From assembly GCF_017875645.1 (NCBI RefSeq), contig NZ_JAGGMR010000001.1:3596001-3660000 (forward strand): a stretch of 64,000 nucleotides of DNA. The letters run 5' to 3'. Below the pieces are notes generated by a model. The model ran no database searches, was not told the DNA's origin, and was given only the letters and a program-made list of their open reading frames with translations. A program made the translations under genes and the position numbers. Shown here in pieces: positions 53,374 to 62,434 of the stretch (position 1 is the first letter of the stretch; each line of letters opens with the position of its first letter). This stretch comes from Nocardia goodfellowii (GTDB lineage Bacteria > Actinomycetota > Actinomycetes > Mycobacteriales > Mycobacteriaceae).

Positions 53374-54069
53374 GTGATACTGATACCGGCCCTGATCGGA
53401 TTGGCGCTGGTGGACTCCACCAGCATAGGCACCCTGGTTCTGCCGATCTGGCTACTGATGTCCCCGGAGCGGCCGCCGGCACGCCGGCTGCTGACCTACC
53501 TGGCGGCCATCACCGTGTTCTACTTCGCCGTCGGCGTGGCGCTGCTGACCGTGGTCGGCTCCGCCCTCGACCGGTTCGCCGACCTGGCTCGCAGCCCGAT
53601 AGTGCTGGTGCCGCAACTGATTCTCGGCATCGCTTTGTTCGCGGTGTCCTGGCGCTTCGACTCCAAGAAACGGCGGGAACGCGGCGAACCGGACCGCACC
53701 GCCGCCTGGCGCACCCGGGCGCTGAACTCGCAGTCGTCGGGGACCGGTTTGGCGGTCCTCGCGGTCAGCGCGGGCACGCTGGAACTGTTTTCGATGCTGC
53801 CGTACCTGGCCGCGATCGGCCTGCTGATCTCCAGCGACCTGCCCACGGTCACCTCGATCGGGCTGCTCGCCGGCTACTGCCTGATCATGGTCACCCCAGC
53901 GCTGGCGTTGATGGGCGCGCGAAAGCTGTTGCACGCGCGGATAGAACCGCTGCTGGCGCGCATCGACGCGTTCCTGTCCCGGCACGCCGACAGCGCGACC
54001 GGCTGGGCACTGGCGATCGCGGGCATCCTGCTGGTGCGCGGCGCCGTTCCCGGGCTGTTCGGAAATTGA
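53374..54069 (+). CDS. GAP-family (SfLAP/Sap-like) membrane protein
   Basis: A 231-residue membrane protein with six helices. The first, ILIPALIGLALVDSTSIGTLVLPIWLL, is the signature of the GAP family, whose mycobacterial members (Gap, Sap) help move glycopeptidolipids or sulfolipids to the surface. A basic loop (RFDSKKRRERGEPDRTAAWRTR) divides the halves; the second half begins SGTGLAVLAVSAGTLELFSMLPYLAAIGLL. GTG 53374 starts right at the first helix. Substrate unknown; no lipid synthesis genes are nearby. Confidence 0.82.
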   Translation: MILIPALIGLALVDSTSIGTLVLPIWLLMSPERPPARRLLTYLAAITVFYFAVGVALLTVVGSALDRFADLARSPIVLVPQLILGIALFAVSWRFDSKKRRERGEPDRTAAWRTRALNSQSSGTGLAVLAVSAGTLELFSMLPYLAAIGLLISSDLPTVTSIGLLAGYCLIMVTPALALMGARKLLHARIEPLLARIDAFLSRHADSATGWALAIAGILLVRGAVPGLFGN

Positions 54070-54127
54070 GTTCGAGTCGACGCGATCCGGGGTGCTCGGA
54101 TACGGGGGAGCGCGGCGCGGTTGGCGC

Positions 54128-54133
54128 TAGTGT
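54128..54133 (+). promoter_or_regulatory. Leaderless -10 box of the antiporter operon
   Basis: TAGTGT six bases before GTG 54140, without a ribosome site. The same hexamer and spacing precede the DUF3093 gene on the opposite strand at 63343. Confidence 0.6.
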
Positions 54134-54139
54134 GGACCG

Positions 54140-54622
54140 GTGAACATCGATGTCACCGCCCTCCCGGGTATCGGGGTACGCAAGGATTTTCAGGCGCGCT
54201 CCGGCCGCCGCATCGGGGTGGTCGACCACCGGGACGGCGGCATCGATCTGATCGTCTCCAAACTGTCCGACCCGGACGCGTGCGCGGCGCAGGTCCCGCT
54301 GAGCACCGACGAGGCCGCCGTCCTGGCCAATCTGCTCGGTGCCCCGCAACTGGTGGCGCAGTTGCAGGAAGATCATCGAGACCTGCCCGGCATCACCACC
54401 CGGCAGATTCCGCTGGAAGCGGAGTCGCCGTACGCGGGCCGCACCCTGGGCGAGACCGGAATGCGCACCCGCACCAAGGTGTCCATCGTGGCGGTGATGC
54501 GCGGCGGGCAGCTCCATCCCTCGCCGGGGCCGGATTTCCCGTTCACGCCCGGCGATGTGCTCGTGGTCGTCGGCACCCCCGAAGGCCTGGACGCGGCCGC
54601 GAAGATTCTCGTCCACGGGTGA
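54140..54622 (+). CDS. K+/H+ antiporter regulatory subunit (KhtT-like, TrkA-C domain)
   Basis: A 160-residue cytoplasmic protein. The N-terminal part (LPGIGVRKDFQARSGRRIGVVDHRDGGIDLIV) matches KhtT, and the C-terminal RCK/TrkA-C domain (QIPLEAESPYAGRTLGETGMRTRTKVSIVAVMRGGQLHPSPGPDFPFTPGDVLVVVGTPEGL) binds a nucleotide ligand in relatives. It gates the membrane subunit encoded 4 bp downstream. GTG start behind a leaderless -10 box. Confidence 0.92.
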   Translation: MNIDVTALPGIGVRKDFQARSGRRIGVVDHRDGGIDLIVSKLSDPDACAAQVPLSTDEAAVLANLLGAPQLVAQLQEDHRDLPGITTRQIPLEAESPYAGRTLGETGMRTRTKVSIVAVMRGGQLHPSPGPDFPFTPGDVLVVVGTPEGLDAAAKILVHG

Positions 54623-54626
54623 GCCC

Positions 54627-55805
54627 GTGACCACTACCGCGCTCGCGCTGGTAGAACTCGGAGCGGTGCTGTTCGCCCTGGGCATGCTGGGGCGGGTCGC
54701 GGTGCACTTCGGAATGTCACCGATCCCGCTGTATCTGCTCGGCGGACTGGTGTTCGGGCACGGTGGTGTCATCGAACTGGAGACCGCCGTCGAATTCGGC
54801 CATGTAGCAGGCGAAATCGGTGTGGTACTGCTGTTGCTGCTGCTCGGTCTGGAGTACACCGCCGCCGAACTGGTGACCGGGATGCGCCGATCCTGGGCCG
54901 CGGGCCTGGTCGACCTCGTCGCCAACGCCACGCCCGGCGTGCTGGTCGCGTTGCTGCTCGGCTGGGGTGCGATCGGCGCGGTCACCCTGGGCGGCGTCAC
55001 CTACATCTCCTCCTCCGGCATCATCGCGAAGGTGCTCGACGACCTCGGTCGCCTCGGTAACCGGGAGACGCCGGTGATTTTGTCGATCCTGGTGTTCGAG
55101 GATCTGGCGATGGCGGTCTATCTGCCGATCCTCACCACCATGCTCGCGGGCCTGAGCCTGTTCGCCGGGATGAAAGCGCTCGCCGTCGCTCTGGTGACGG
55201 TGACGGTGGTGCTCGTGGTCGCGCTGCGCTACGGGCGCCACGTCTCGGCCCTGGTGGAAAGCCCCGACAACGAGATCTTCCTGTTGAAGTTGCTCGGCGC
55301 TGCGCTGTTGGTAGCGGGTGCCGCTTCCTCGCTGAATGTCTCCGCGGCGGTCGGCGCGTTTCTGCTGGGCATCGCGATCTCCGGATCCACCGCGCAGGAC
55401 GCCGCGAAACTCCTGGAGCCGCTGCGGGATCTGTTCGCCGCCATGTTCTTCGTCGCCTTCGGATTGAGCACCGACCCCACCGCGATACCGCCCGTGCTGG
55501 GCTGGGCGATCGCGCTGGCGTTGACCACCACGGCGACGAAGGTGGCCACGGGCTGGTGGGCGGCGAGCCGGCAGGGTATCGCCCGGATGGGCCGGGCCCG
55601 CGCGGGGGCCGCGCTGGTCGCGCGCGGTGAATTCTCCATTGTGATCGCGGGTTTGGCGGTCGGGATGGCCGCCGTCGACAAGGAGCTGGCCGCGCTCGCC
55701 TCGGCCTATGTGCTGCTGATGGCGGTGCTCGGTCCGGTGGCGGCGCGGGTGGTCGAACCTGTCGTCACGTTCGCGACGCAGCGGATATATCCAGCGCCGG
55801 GTTAA
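54627..55805 (+). CDS. K+/H+ antiporter membrane subunit (CPA2, KhtU-like)
   Basis: A 392-residue CPA2 antiporter with about twelve helices. GFGHVAGEIGVVLLLLLLGLEY-like sequence precedes the discontinuous helix region, and ILVFEDLAMAVYLPIL carries the ED motif of proton-coupled transport. Later segments include SAAVGAFLLGIAISGS and ARGEFSIVIAGLAVG. It lacks the long C-terminal RCK domain of KefB/C, since that role is supplied by the separate KhtT-like subunit. GTG 54627 starts 4 bp after the first gene. Stop codon overlaps that of the rhomboid-like gene. Confidence 0.92.
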   Translation: MTTTALALVELGAVLFALGMLGRVAVHFGMSPIPLYLLGGLVFGHGGVIELETAVEFGHVAGEIGVVLLLLLLGLEYTAAELVTGMRRSWAAGLVDLVANATPGVLVALLLGWGAIGAVTLGGVTYISSSGIIAKVLDDLGRLGNRETPVILSILVFEDLAMAVYLPILTTMLAGLSLFAGMKALAVALVTVTVVLVVALRYGRHVSALVESPDNEIFLLKLLGAALLVAGAASSLNVSAAVGAFLLGIAISGSTAQDAAKLLEPLRDLFAAMFFVAFGLSTDPTAIPPVLGWAIALALTTTATKVATGWWAASRQGIARMGRARAGAALVARGEFSIVIAGLAVGMAAVDKELAALASAYVLLMAVLGPVAARVVEPVVTFATQRIYPAPG

Positions 55806-56551
55806 CCCGTCCTGGCTCGCCGCTGTTCGATCCGTCCCCAGAACATGGTCGCGGCCGCGCCGGCGAGCAACCCGATCAGGCCCGCGCAGAGGTGGCCGTA
55901 GGCGGTGAAGCTCCGATGCGTGACGCAGGCGGCGACGAGGCTCCCGAGCACCAGCGCCGCCCACGCCGGTCGCACGACGCCGCGAAACCGGAACGCCATC
56001 GCGGCAAGCACCGCGAAGAACCCATAGCTGGTACCGACATCGGGAGCGATCGCGACCCGCAACGGAATCAACTTGTCATCGATGGCGCGTGAGATGCCGT
56101 AGACGGTGAGCAATGTCGCCCCGATGTGACCGGTGGCGAACAACAGGATCCAGCGTCCGGAGCCCAGCCAGCGTTCGGCGTAGGCCATCACGATCAGGAA
56201 TTGAGCGATGATCAGCCACGGAAATCCGCCCTCGGTCCAGAACGCCGAGGCGACCAGCACCTGCACCGGATTGTGCTGCATGTTGTATAGATTGGTGGAG
56301 GCGGACAGGATCAGCCGGCGCTCCTCGACGGGGCCGAGCCCACGCAGCGTCCACCACGTGACGAACAGCGTGAAGGCGTACGCGGTGCTGGCCGGGGCGT
56401 GGGCCGGATGCGCACGCAGGGCCGGATAGATCCGGTACAGCAGACGCGGACTCCGCAACCACGTCCACGCCGCGCGGAGTTCGGCACGCGGATCGACGGT
56501 CCGGGTCCACGGTGCGTGGTAGCGACCGTCGTCCGCGGTGGAGGTAACCAC
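55802..56551 (-). CDS. Rhomboid-like membrane protein
   Basis: A 249-residue protein with six transmembrane helices of the actinobacterial rhomboid-like type. GHIGATLLTVYGI, then DVGTSYGFFAVLAAMAF (a serine within GTSYG where rhomboids have GxSG) and HLCAGLIGLLAGAAATMFWG (histidine on the last helix) could supply the Ser-His dyad, but the glycine after the serine is replaced by tyrosine. Proteolytic activity is therefore uncertain. GTG 56551 is the start. Stop overlaps the antiporter stop at 55802-55805. Confidence 0.82.
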   Translation of the reverse strand: MVTSTADDGRYHAPWTRTVDPRAELRAAWTWLRSPRLLYRIYPALRAHPAHAPASTAYAFTLFVTWWTLRGLGPVEERRLILSASTNLYNMQHNPVQVLVASAFWTEGGFPWLIIAQFLIVMAYAERWLGSGRWILLFATGHIGATLLTVYGISRAIDDKLIPLRVAIAPDVGTSYGFFAVLAAMAFRFRGVVRPAWAALVLGSLVAACVTHRSFTAYGHLCAGLIGLLAGAAATMFWGRIEQRRARTG

Positions 56552-56599
56552 AGGGCAAGTGTGCCGGGTGCGGCACTGCCGCCAGGGCTGACGCGCCGT

Positions 56600-57742
56600 C
56601 TACGACAGGTTCTGCCACCGCAGCCATCGGTCGCCCGGCTCGCGGGGGAGTTCGTAGCCCACCTCGGACGACTCGTGCTCGACCGGCTCGTCCTCGATGC
56701 CGGCGGCGTTGGCCAGCAGGCGTTGCCGGTCGGCTCGGGCCAGGGCCTTGCGGGTGTTGTGTGACTCGGTGATGCGGGGGCGGTCCGTCTCGTCGCGCGC
56801 GAGCGCGGGCCACTGGCCGGTCGTGGTGCCGGGCTGTGGCGGCCAGTAGGAGTTGGTGATTTCCGCGGGCGAAGGCTCGTAGGGTTTGCGGTTCGGTTGT
56901 GGCCGTTGGGGTTTCAGGCCGACCGGAGCCGGCTCGATGGGCGTGATCGCCGCGCGCGTCTCGAGCCGGCGCGCGGCCCGTCGCAGCCGCGGCAGGTCGA
57001 CGATGCTGTCCTCGACCGTGGTCAAGCTGACGCTGATCAGCAGCAGCATGGTGGCGATGCTGATCACCACCAGCAGCGGAGCCAGCAGTTGCCCGGGCTC
57101 CGCGCCGGCCGGTGTCGCGGTGTGGCCGGTGTGGTGCGCGCGCATCGAGGCCATGCCGGTGTAGTGCATCCCGCATACCGCCACACCCATGATCATCGCC
57201 GCGGCTACCGTCGCGCCGACGCCTTTGACGCGCAAGGTGAACCACAGCGCCACGGTCGCCGCGACCACCGCGATCAGCATCGACACCCCGACGATCGGCA
57301 ACTCGTAGCGAATGTGCGCGTTCGACTTCATCGCGTACATCCCCGTGTAATGCATGGTGCCGACGCCGATGCCGGTGATCGCGCCGCCGGAGAGCAGCGC
57401 GAACACCGTCGGTTGCGGCCGGATGACGATGAACAACCCGATCCCCACCACCACGACGGCGGTCAGCGCGCTGAACAGGGTGAGCAGGACGTCGTAGCGG
57501 ATCTCCGCGCCCTCGATCGAAAAGCCCAGCATGGCGATGAAGTGCATGACCCAGATGCCGGTGCCGCCGATGGCGAGCGCGGCGGCGAACAGCCATCCGG
57601 CGCCGGCCTGTCCTTGCCGGCGCGCGCGAACCGCGCACTGCAGGCCGAGCAGTGACCCGATGACAGACATGACGTAAGCCATGAGGGGAGTGATCCACCC
57701 GTAGCTGAAGTGGTAAATATCGAGCACGAGCACCCCACCCAC
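56600..57742 (-). CDS. MHYT-domain membrane sensor
   Basis: A 380-residue protein with seven transmembrane helices forming an MHYT domain. The motif appears three times, as MHFIAM, MHYTGM and MHYTGM, at the outer ends of helices; the Met and His residues are proposed to bind copper and sense a diatomic gas. About 120 polar residues follow (from LETRAAITPIEPAPVGL) without a GGDEF, EAL or kinase domain, so output must be through a partner. GTG 57742 or a GTG four codons later could be the start. Lies downstream of sigA after a terminator. Confidence 0.88.
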   Translation of the reverse strand: MGGVLVLDIYHFSYGWITPLMAYVMSVIGSLLGLQCAVRARRQGQAGAGWLFAAALAIGGTGIWVMHFIAMLGFSIEGAEIRYDVLLTLFSALTAVVVVGIGLFIVIRPQPTVFALLSGGAITGIGVGTMHYTGMYAMKSNAHIRYELPIVGVSMLIAVVAATVALWFTLRVKGVGATVAAAMIMGVAVCGMHYTGMASMRAHHTGHTATPAGAEPGQLLAPLLVVISIATMLLLISVSLTTVEDSIVDLPRLRRAARRLETRAAITPIEPAPVGLKPQRPQPNRKPYEPSPAEITNSYWPPQPGTTTGQWPALARDETDRPRITESHNTRKALARADRQRLLANAAGIEDEPVEHESSEVGYELPREPGDRWLRWQNLS

Positions 57743-57892
57743 CGAGGCCGATTCGCCTCGTGATTGAACAAGTGGGTCGAACGATACGGCAGCGCCAGCT
57801 GATTTATACGGTGAAAGAACTCGTCGGCGAAGTGGGCTCGATCACTATTTGTTTAGTCACCGGCCGCAGTGCCGAAGGGGATTGCCCCACAA

Positions 57893-57934
57893 CGACGATG
57901 GGCACGCGAGCCGGAGCTCGCGTGCCCATCGTCG
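57893..57934. terminator. Strong hairpin after sigA
   Basis: Perfect 19-bp stem (57893-57911 with 57916-57934) and loop CGGA, starting 11 bp beyond the sigA stop. The longest perfect inverted repeat I found in the window. Confidence 0.85.
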
Positions 57935-57945
57935 AAGTGCCGTGC

Positions 57946-59304
57946 CTAATCCAGGTAGTCGCGCAGCACCTGCGACCGGCTGGGATGGCGCAACTTGCTC
58001 ATGGTCTTGGACTCGATCTGGCGGATGCGCTCACGAGTGACGCCGTAGACCTGACCGATCTCGTCCAGGGTGCGCGGCTGACCGTCGGTGAGGCCGAAGC
58101 GCAACCGGACCACGCCCGCCTCACGCTCGGACAGCGTCTCCAGCACCGACTGCAGCTGATCCTGCAGCAGGGTGAAGCTCACCGCGTCCACCGCGACGAC
58201 GGCTTCGGAATCCTCGATGAAGTCGCCGAGCTGGCTGTCGCCCTCGTCGCCGATGGTCTGGTCCAGCGAGATGGGCTCACGCGCGTACTGCTGGATCTCC
58301 AGCACCTTCTCCGGCGTGATGTCCATTTCCTTGGCCAGCTCCTCCGGCGTGGGCTCACGGCCCAGATCCTGGAGCAGCTCGCGCTGGATGCGACCGAGCT
58401 TGTTGATGACCTCGACCATGTGCACCGGGATACGGATGGTGCGAGCCTGGTCGGCCATGGCGCGGGTGATGGCCTGCCGGATCCACCAGGTGGCATACGT
58501 GGAGAACTTGTAGCCCTTGGTGTAATCGAACTTCTCGACCGCGCGGATCAGACCGAGGTTGCCCTCCTGGATCAAGTCCAGGAACGCCATACCGCGGCCG
58601 GTGTAGCGCTTGGCCAGCGAGACGACCAGTCGGAGGTTGGCCTCGAGCAGGTGGTTCTTGGCGCGGTTGCCGTCGCGGATGATCCAGTTGAAGTCGCGGC
58701 GGGTGGCCACGGGCAGCTTCTCGCCCGCCTCGGCCCACTCGCGCATCTTCTCCGCCGCGTACAGACCGGCCTCGATCCGCTTGGCGAGCTCGACCTCCTC
58801 CTCGGCGTTGAGCAGCGCGACCTTGCCGATCTGCTTGAGGTAGGCGCGCACCGAGTCGGCGGAGGCGGTGAGCTCGGCATCCTTGCGGGCCTGGCGCAGC
58901 GCCTCGGATTCCTCTTCGTCCCAGACGAAATCGCCGGAGGCCTTGTCGGCCGCGGTGGGCTCCTCGGCCTCGGTGGTTTCCTCGGCGGCGTCGGCGACCA
59001 GTTCCTCGGCGTCCTCGGTGAGGTCGTCCTCGGAGACTTCGAGATCCTCGAGGTCTTCGATATCGAGCGACTCGTCTTCGACGGCCTCGTCGGTGCCGGG
59101 TTCACCCTCGGCCCCGGTGGCCTTCTTGGCCCCCTTCTTCGCCGGAGCCTTCTTGGCGGCGGCCTTCTTGGCGGGGGCCTTCTTCGCCGCAGCCTTCTTG
59201 GCCGGAGCCTTCTTGGCGGCAGCCTTCTTGACCGGCCGTGCTTCGGTTACATCTGCGGAGTCGGCCTCGGCCGAGTCGGCGGTCTGACGGGTCGTGGCTA
59301 CCAC
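57946..59304 (-). CDS. sigA: Primary sigma factor SigA
   Basis: A 452-residue housekeeping sigma factor. A lysine/alanine/proline-rich head ([23 protein letters not shown] repeats, residues about 26-62) is followed by an acidic stretch, then regions 1.2-4. These include [102 protein letters not shown] and region 4.2 [45 protein letters not shown] 59304 has AAAGGG upstream. The gene runs opposite to suhB and ends at a long hairpin. Confidence 0.97.
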   Translation of the reverse strand: MVATTRQTADSAEADSADVTEARPVKKAAAKKAPAKKAAAKKAPAKKAAAKKAPAKKGAKKATGAEGEPGTDEAVEDESLDIEDLEDLEVSEDDLTEDAEELVADAAEETTEAEEPTAADKASGDFVWDEEESEALRQARKDAELTASADSVRAYLKQIGKVALLNAEEEVELAKRIEAGLYAAEKMREWAEAGEKLPVATRRDFNWIIRDGNRAKNHLLEANLRLVVSLAKRYTGRGMAFLDLIQEGNLGLIRAVEKFDYTKGYKFSTYATWWIRQAITRAMADQARTIRIPVHMVEVINKLGRIQRELLQDLGREPTPEELAKEMDITPEKVLEIQQYAREPISLDQTIGDEGDSQLGDFIEDSEAVVAVDAVSFTLLQDQLQSVLETLSEREAGVVRLRFGLTDGQPRTLDEIGQVYGVTRERIRQIESKTMSKLRHPSRSQVLRDYLD

Positions 59305-59551
59305 GTACGCCCTTTCGTGACGGTCTCGTGCGGCGTCACGCCAGAGTGGTGTTCCGGCGGAGCGGTCTGTCGGGTTGCACCGGCGAAGAGCCGGTCGGGT
59401 TTCTCCGGCTCACGACTGTGTCGCTCGCCGGTGGCGCTGTGCCTGCTGTTCACTCGCTGCGCTCCTGAACGGGCCGGCCACGTTCCATTGTAACGATCCT
59501 GCCAGGGTACTCATGCCCGCCTTGGCTTGGACGCACGACGCGCAGATTCTG

Positions 59552-60310
59552 TCAGGGCACCAACCCCGCTTCGATCGCCATGGCCGCGCCGACGATCCCC
59601 GCGGTGTTTCTCAGATGCGCGGGTACGACCTGAGTTCGGTTGGTGAGCAAGGGAATCCAGAGATCGGCGTCCCGGCTGATACCGCCGCCGGCGACGATGA
59701 CATTCGGCCAGAAAAGATTCTCCAGCCCGATCAGCACGGTGGAGACCTCCGCCGCCCACTGTTCGAAACTCAGCCCCAGCCGGTCCTTCACCGACGCGGC
59801 GGCCCGGTGCTCGGTTTCCATACCGCCGATCTCGAGGTGCCCGAGCTCGGTGTTGGGCACCAGCGCGCCCTGATGGATCAGGGCCGAGCCGATGCCGGTG
59901 CCGAAGGTCAGCAGCAGCACCATGCCCGCGTAATCCTTTGCCGCGCCGTAGGTGTCCTCGGCCATGCCCGCGGCGTCGGCGTCGTTCAGCACGGTCACCG
60001 GGCGGCCGCCGAGTGCCGCGGAGAACAGCGCGCGGGCGTCGGTGCCGATCCAGGCCTTGTCGATGTTCGCCGCCGTGCGGGTGACGCCGTCCAGGACGAC
60101 CGCCGGGAGCGTGATCCCGACCGGCCCGTCCCAGTTCGCCTCGGCGACCACCTCGGCCGCGGCCGCGGCCACCGCCTGCGGTGTCGAGGGATTAGGTGTC
60201 GCGATCTTGATCCGTTCGTGCACCAACTCGCCTGTGGCCAGATCCACCGCGGCGCCCTTGACACCGCTGCCCCCGATATCGATTCCGAACGCGTGCCCCC
60301 GAACGGACAT
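59552..60310 (-). CDS. ppgK: Polyphosphate glucokinase
   Basis: A 252-residue ROK-type kinase: FGIDIGGSGVKGAAVDL (phosphate 1), VLNDADAAGMAE (catalytic Asp), LLLTFGTGIGSALI (phosphate 2), and LGHLEIGGMETEHRAAASVKDRLG. It phosphorylates glucose using polyphosphate or ATP, as does mycobacterial PPGK (Rv2702), which also lies beside sigA. ATG 60310 has GAGGGAAAG upstream. Divergent from suhB. Confidence 0.95.
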   Translation of the reverse strand: MSVRGHAFGIDIGGSGVKGAAVDLATGELVHERIKIATPNPSTPQAVAAAAAEVVAEANWDGPVGITLPAVVLDGVTRTAANIDKAWIGTDARALFSAALGGRPVTVLNDADAAGMAEDTYGAAKDYAGMVLLLTFGTGIGSALIHQGALVPNTELGHLEIGGMETEHRAAASVKDRLGLSFEQWAAEVSTVLIGLENLFWPNVIVAGGGISRDADLWIPLLTNRTQVVPAHLRNTAGIVGAAMAIEAGLVP

Positions 60311-60419
60311 GACTTTCCCTCGTTCCGTGTGTGATATGCGATGTGCTGGCCAGATGACGACAGTGCCCGACAAGAGTAAAGGCAGCCCGTTCCGCGCTCC
60401 GGAGAGTATCTGTGATGCG

Positions 60420-61331
60420 ATGGACGACGTGCCCGAAACCACGAGCTCCTCTGCCCGCTCCGCCACCCTGCCACCCGAAGAAGTAGCCGAGCTGCGCCGC
60501 ATCGCGGTCGATCTCGCCGAGACCGCCGCCGCCCATGTACGCACTCGCCGTCCGGAGGTGTTCGGCCCGGCCGGCGCCCAGGCCGACGACGCCGTCCAGG
60601 CCAAGGGGCATCCCACCGACCCGGTGACGGTGGTCGACACCGAAACCGAGGACCTGATCCGCACGCTGCTGGCCGAACAGCGCCCCGGCGACCCGATCCT
60701 CGGCGAGGAGGGCGGTGGCGCCCTGGCCGCCGCCGACGACGTGGTGACCTGGGTGGTCGACCCGATCGACGGCACCGTCAACTTCCTCTACGGCCTGCCC
60801 GGTTACGCGGTGTCGGTGGCCGCGATGCGCGGCGGCCGCTCCATCGCGGGCGCGGTCGTCGATGTCGCGCGGGCGGCGACCTACAGCGCCGGCGTCGGGC
60901 TCGGCGCGATGCGGGTGGACGGCGACGGCGTCGTGGAACACCTGCGCTGCAACCCGGTGGACACGCTGTCGATGTCGTTGGTGGCCACCGGGTTCGCCTA
61001 CGGCGCGCATCGGCGGGCCCGGCAGGCCCAGCTGGTCGCCCAGCTGCTGCCGCGGGTCCGCGACATCCGACGGTTGGGCGCGGCCGCCCTGGACCTGTGC
61101 CATGTCGCCGCGGGACAGGTCGACGCGTACTACGAACACGGTTTGAACGCCTGGGATTTCGCGGCCGGTGCGCTGATCGCGTCGGAAGCCGGTGCGCTGC
61201 TGGCGCTTCCGCCCGCGACCGTGCCCGGGTCGGCGGGCGACCTGGTGGTCGCCGCCGCACCCGGGATCGCGGAGGAACTCGGGAAGCTGCTCACGGATAT
61301 CGGTGCGACGGACTCGCTGCCGGATCAGTAG
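60420..61331 (+). CDS. suhB: Inositol monophosphatase family protein SuhB
   Basis: A 303-residue Mg2+-dependent phosphatase: the metal motifs GEEGG and WVVDPIDGTVNFLYGLPGYAVSVAA, and the C-terminal HGLNAWDFAAGALIASEAGA. It matches Rv2701c (SuhB) in position. The likely product is myo-inositol for phosphatidylinositol and mycothiol. ATG 60420 is used. It ends 4 bp before the stop of the convergent cei gene. Confidence 0.92.
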   Translation: MDDVPETTSSSARSATLPPEEVAELRRIAVDLAETAAAHVRTRRPEVFGPAGAQADDAVQAKGHPTDPVTVVDTETEDLIRTLLAEQRPGDPILGEEGGGALAAADDVVTWVVDPIDGTVNFLYGLPGYAVSVAAMRGGRSIAGAVVDVARAATYSAGVGLGAMRVDGDGVVEHLRCNPVDTLSMSLVATGFAYGAHRRARQAQLVAQLLPRVRDIRRLGAAALDLCHVAAGQVDAYYEHGLNAWDFAAGALIASEAGALLALPPATVPGSAGDLVVAAAPGIAEELGKLLTDIGATDSLPDQ

Positions 61332-61335
61332 GAGC

Positions 61336-62016
61336 TCAGCACCTGGCCGAGCGCGCGGCGTTGAGCAGCTTCGGGTCGATGGAGCTGCCCGGCACCGGGT
61401 TCTTCAGTGACCGCAACACCTCCTCGGCGTCGGTGCCCGGCTGCAGATCGCTGCCGAACAGCGAGCCGAGTACCAGGTCGACGGTGTCGTCGGTGCGCTG
61501 GTCCTCGATCAGCTCGGCGCAGGGCGCGACCAGCTGCACCGACGCGGCCGCCGGGCGGCCCTTCACGCCGAAGCGGATCTGACCGGTGCATTCCAGGTCA
61601 CCGTTCACATAGACCGGATCGTTGCCGGCCTGGGTCCCCGGCGCGCTCGCGAAACCGAGGTCTCCGAGCTGGGAGGCGATGTGGTTGGCCTGGCCACGCT
61701 GGCTGCTCGCGTTCAGCACCCGCACCTTGCTGGCCGCCAAGCCCGCCGGTTCCACGTCCTGCAGTCTGGACGCCGCGACGCGCTGCCCCAGCGGCGCGGC
61801 GGGAGCCGTGCTGTTGCCGGTGGCGGGGCTCGGCGAGTTGCACGCCATCGCGCTGCCGCTGTTGTCTGCCGTCGTCAACGCCTTGATCCACACAATCGCG
61901 CAGATCAGCGTCATGACGCCGAGCAGGATGAGCCAGGGCCGGGGGCGCCGTCGGACCCAGGGCCGACCCTGGGGATCGGTGGGGCTGCCTTCGGTGATCA
62001 GTGAAACCACCAGCAC
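61336..62016 (-). CDS. cei: Envelope integrity protein Cei-like (LytR_C domain)
   Basis: A 226-residue protein with one transmembrane helix (PWLILLGVMTLICAIVWIKAL, about residues 26-46) and an extracytoplasmic part. The LytR C-terminal domain begins VRVLNASSQRGQANHIASQLGDLGFASAP. Several cysteines are extracytoplasmic. The homologue Rv2700 (Cei) is needed for cell-envelope integrity. GTG 62016 starts the gene; the next GTG, two codons on, is possible. Divergent from DUF4193 over 418 bp. Confidence 0.9.
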   Translation of the reverse strand: MLVVSLITEGSPTDPQGRPWVRRRPRPWLILLGVMTLICAIVWIKALTTADNSGSAMACNSPSPATGNSTAPAAPLGQRVAASRLQDVEPAGLAASKVRVLNASSQRGQANHIASQLGDLGFASAPGTQAGNDPVYVNGDLECTGQIRFGVKGRPAAASVQLVAPCAELIEDQRTDDTVDLVLGSLFGSDLQPGTDAEEVLRSLKNPVPGSSIDPKLLNAARSARC

Positions 62017-62237
62017 ACTCTACGAAAATGTCCCGGCTATCGGGGACGGCAGGCCGACGGAGCGGGCCGGAGAGGGCCGAATATCGTGGGTAAGGTCTCG
62101 GCGAGTTCGACGGGAGGTGTCGATTCGCCCTCGATTTCGAATCGTCTGGGTTTTGATTGCGACTTTTCCCCCGTGGTCCGCTATTGTCTGGCGGCCCAGA
62201 TCGAATCACCAGCGGCGAAAAACGGTGGTCGGTCGCG

Positions 62238-62263
62238 GGAACAAGTAGGGCATGTCCTGCGTT
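62238..62263 (+). promoter_or_regulatory. ECF-type promoter of the DUF4193 gene
   Basis: GGAAC (62238-62242), 17 bp, CGTT (62260-62263). Identical hexamers and spacing to the sigB promoter. It predicts a leader of about 165 nt before ATG 62435. Confidence 0.7.
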
Positions 62264-62315
62264 TACCGAGCGCTATCCCAAGTGGATCTACCACGATCCG
62301 CCCTGATAGAGCACC

Positions 62316-62336
62316 GGTGCACGTGTGATGTGCACC
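62316..62336. promoter_or_regulatory. Inverted repeat in the DUF4193 leader
   Basis: GGTGCAC, 7 bp, GTGCACC: a perfect 7-bp inverted repeat between the ECF-type promoter and the gene. Could be an operator or an RNA hairpin in the leader. The remaining 62017-62434 gap has no gene; it presumably also holds the cei promoter. Confidence 0.45.
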
Positions 62337-62434
62337 ACCGGCGGGGCGGTGCATGCCACCTCGGTTCCTCCCCAGGAATCGGTGTAGCGCGAGCCGGTCC
62401 GGGATATACGGAGTAAGGACGAGGGGAAGACGAC

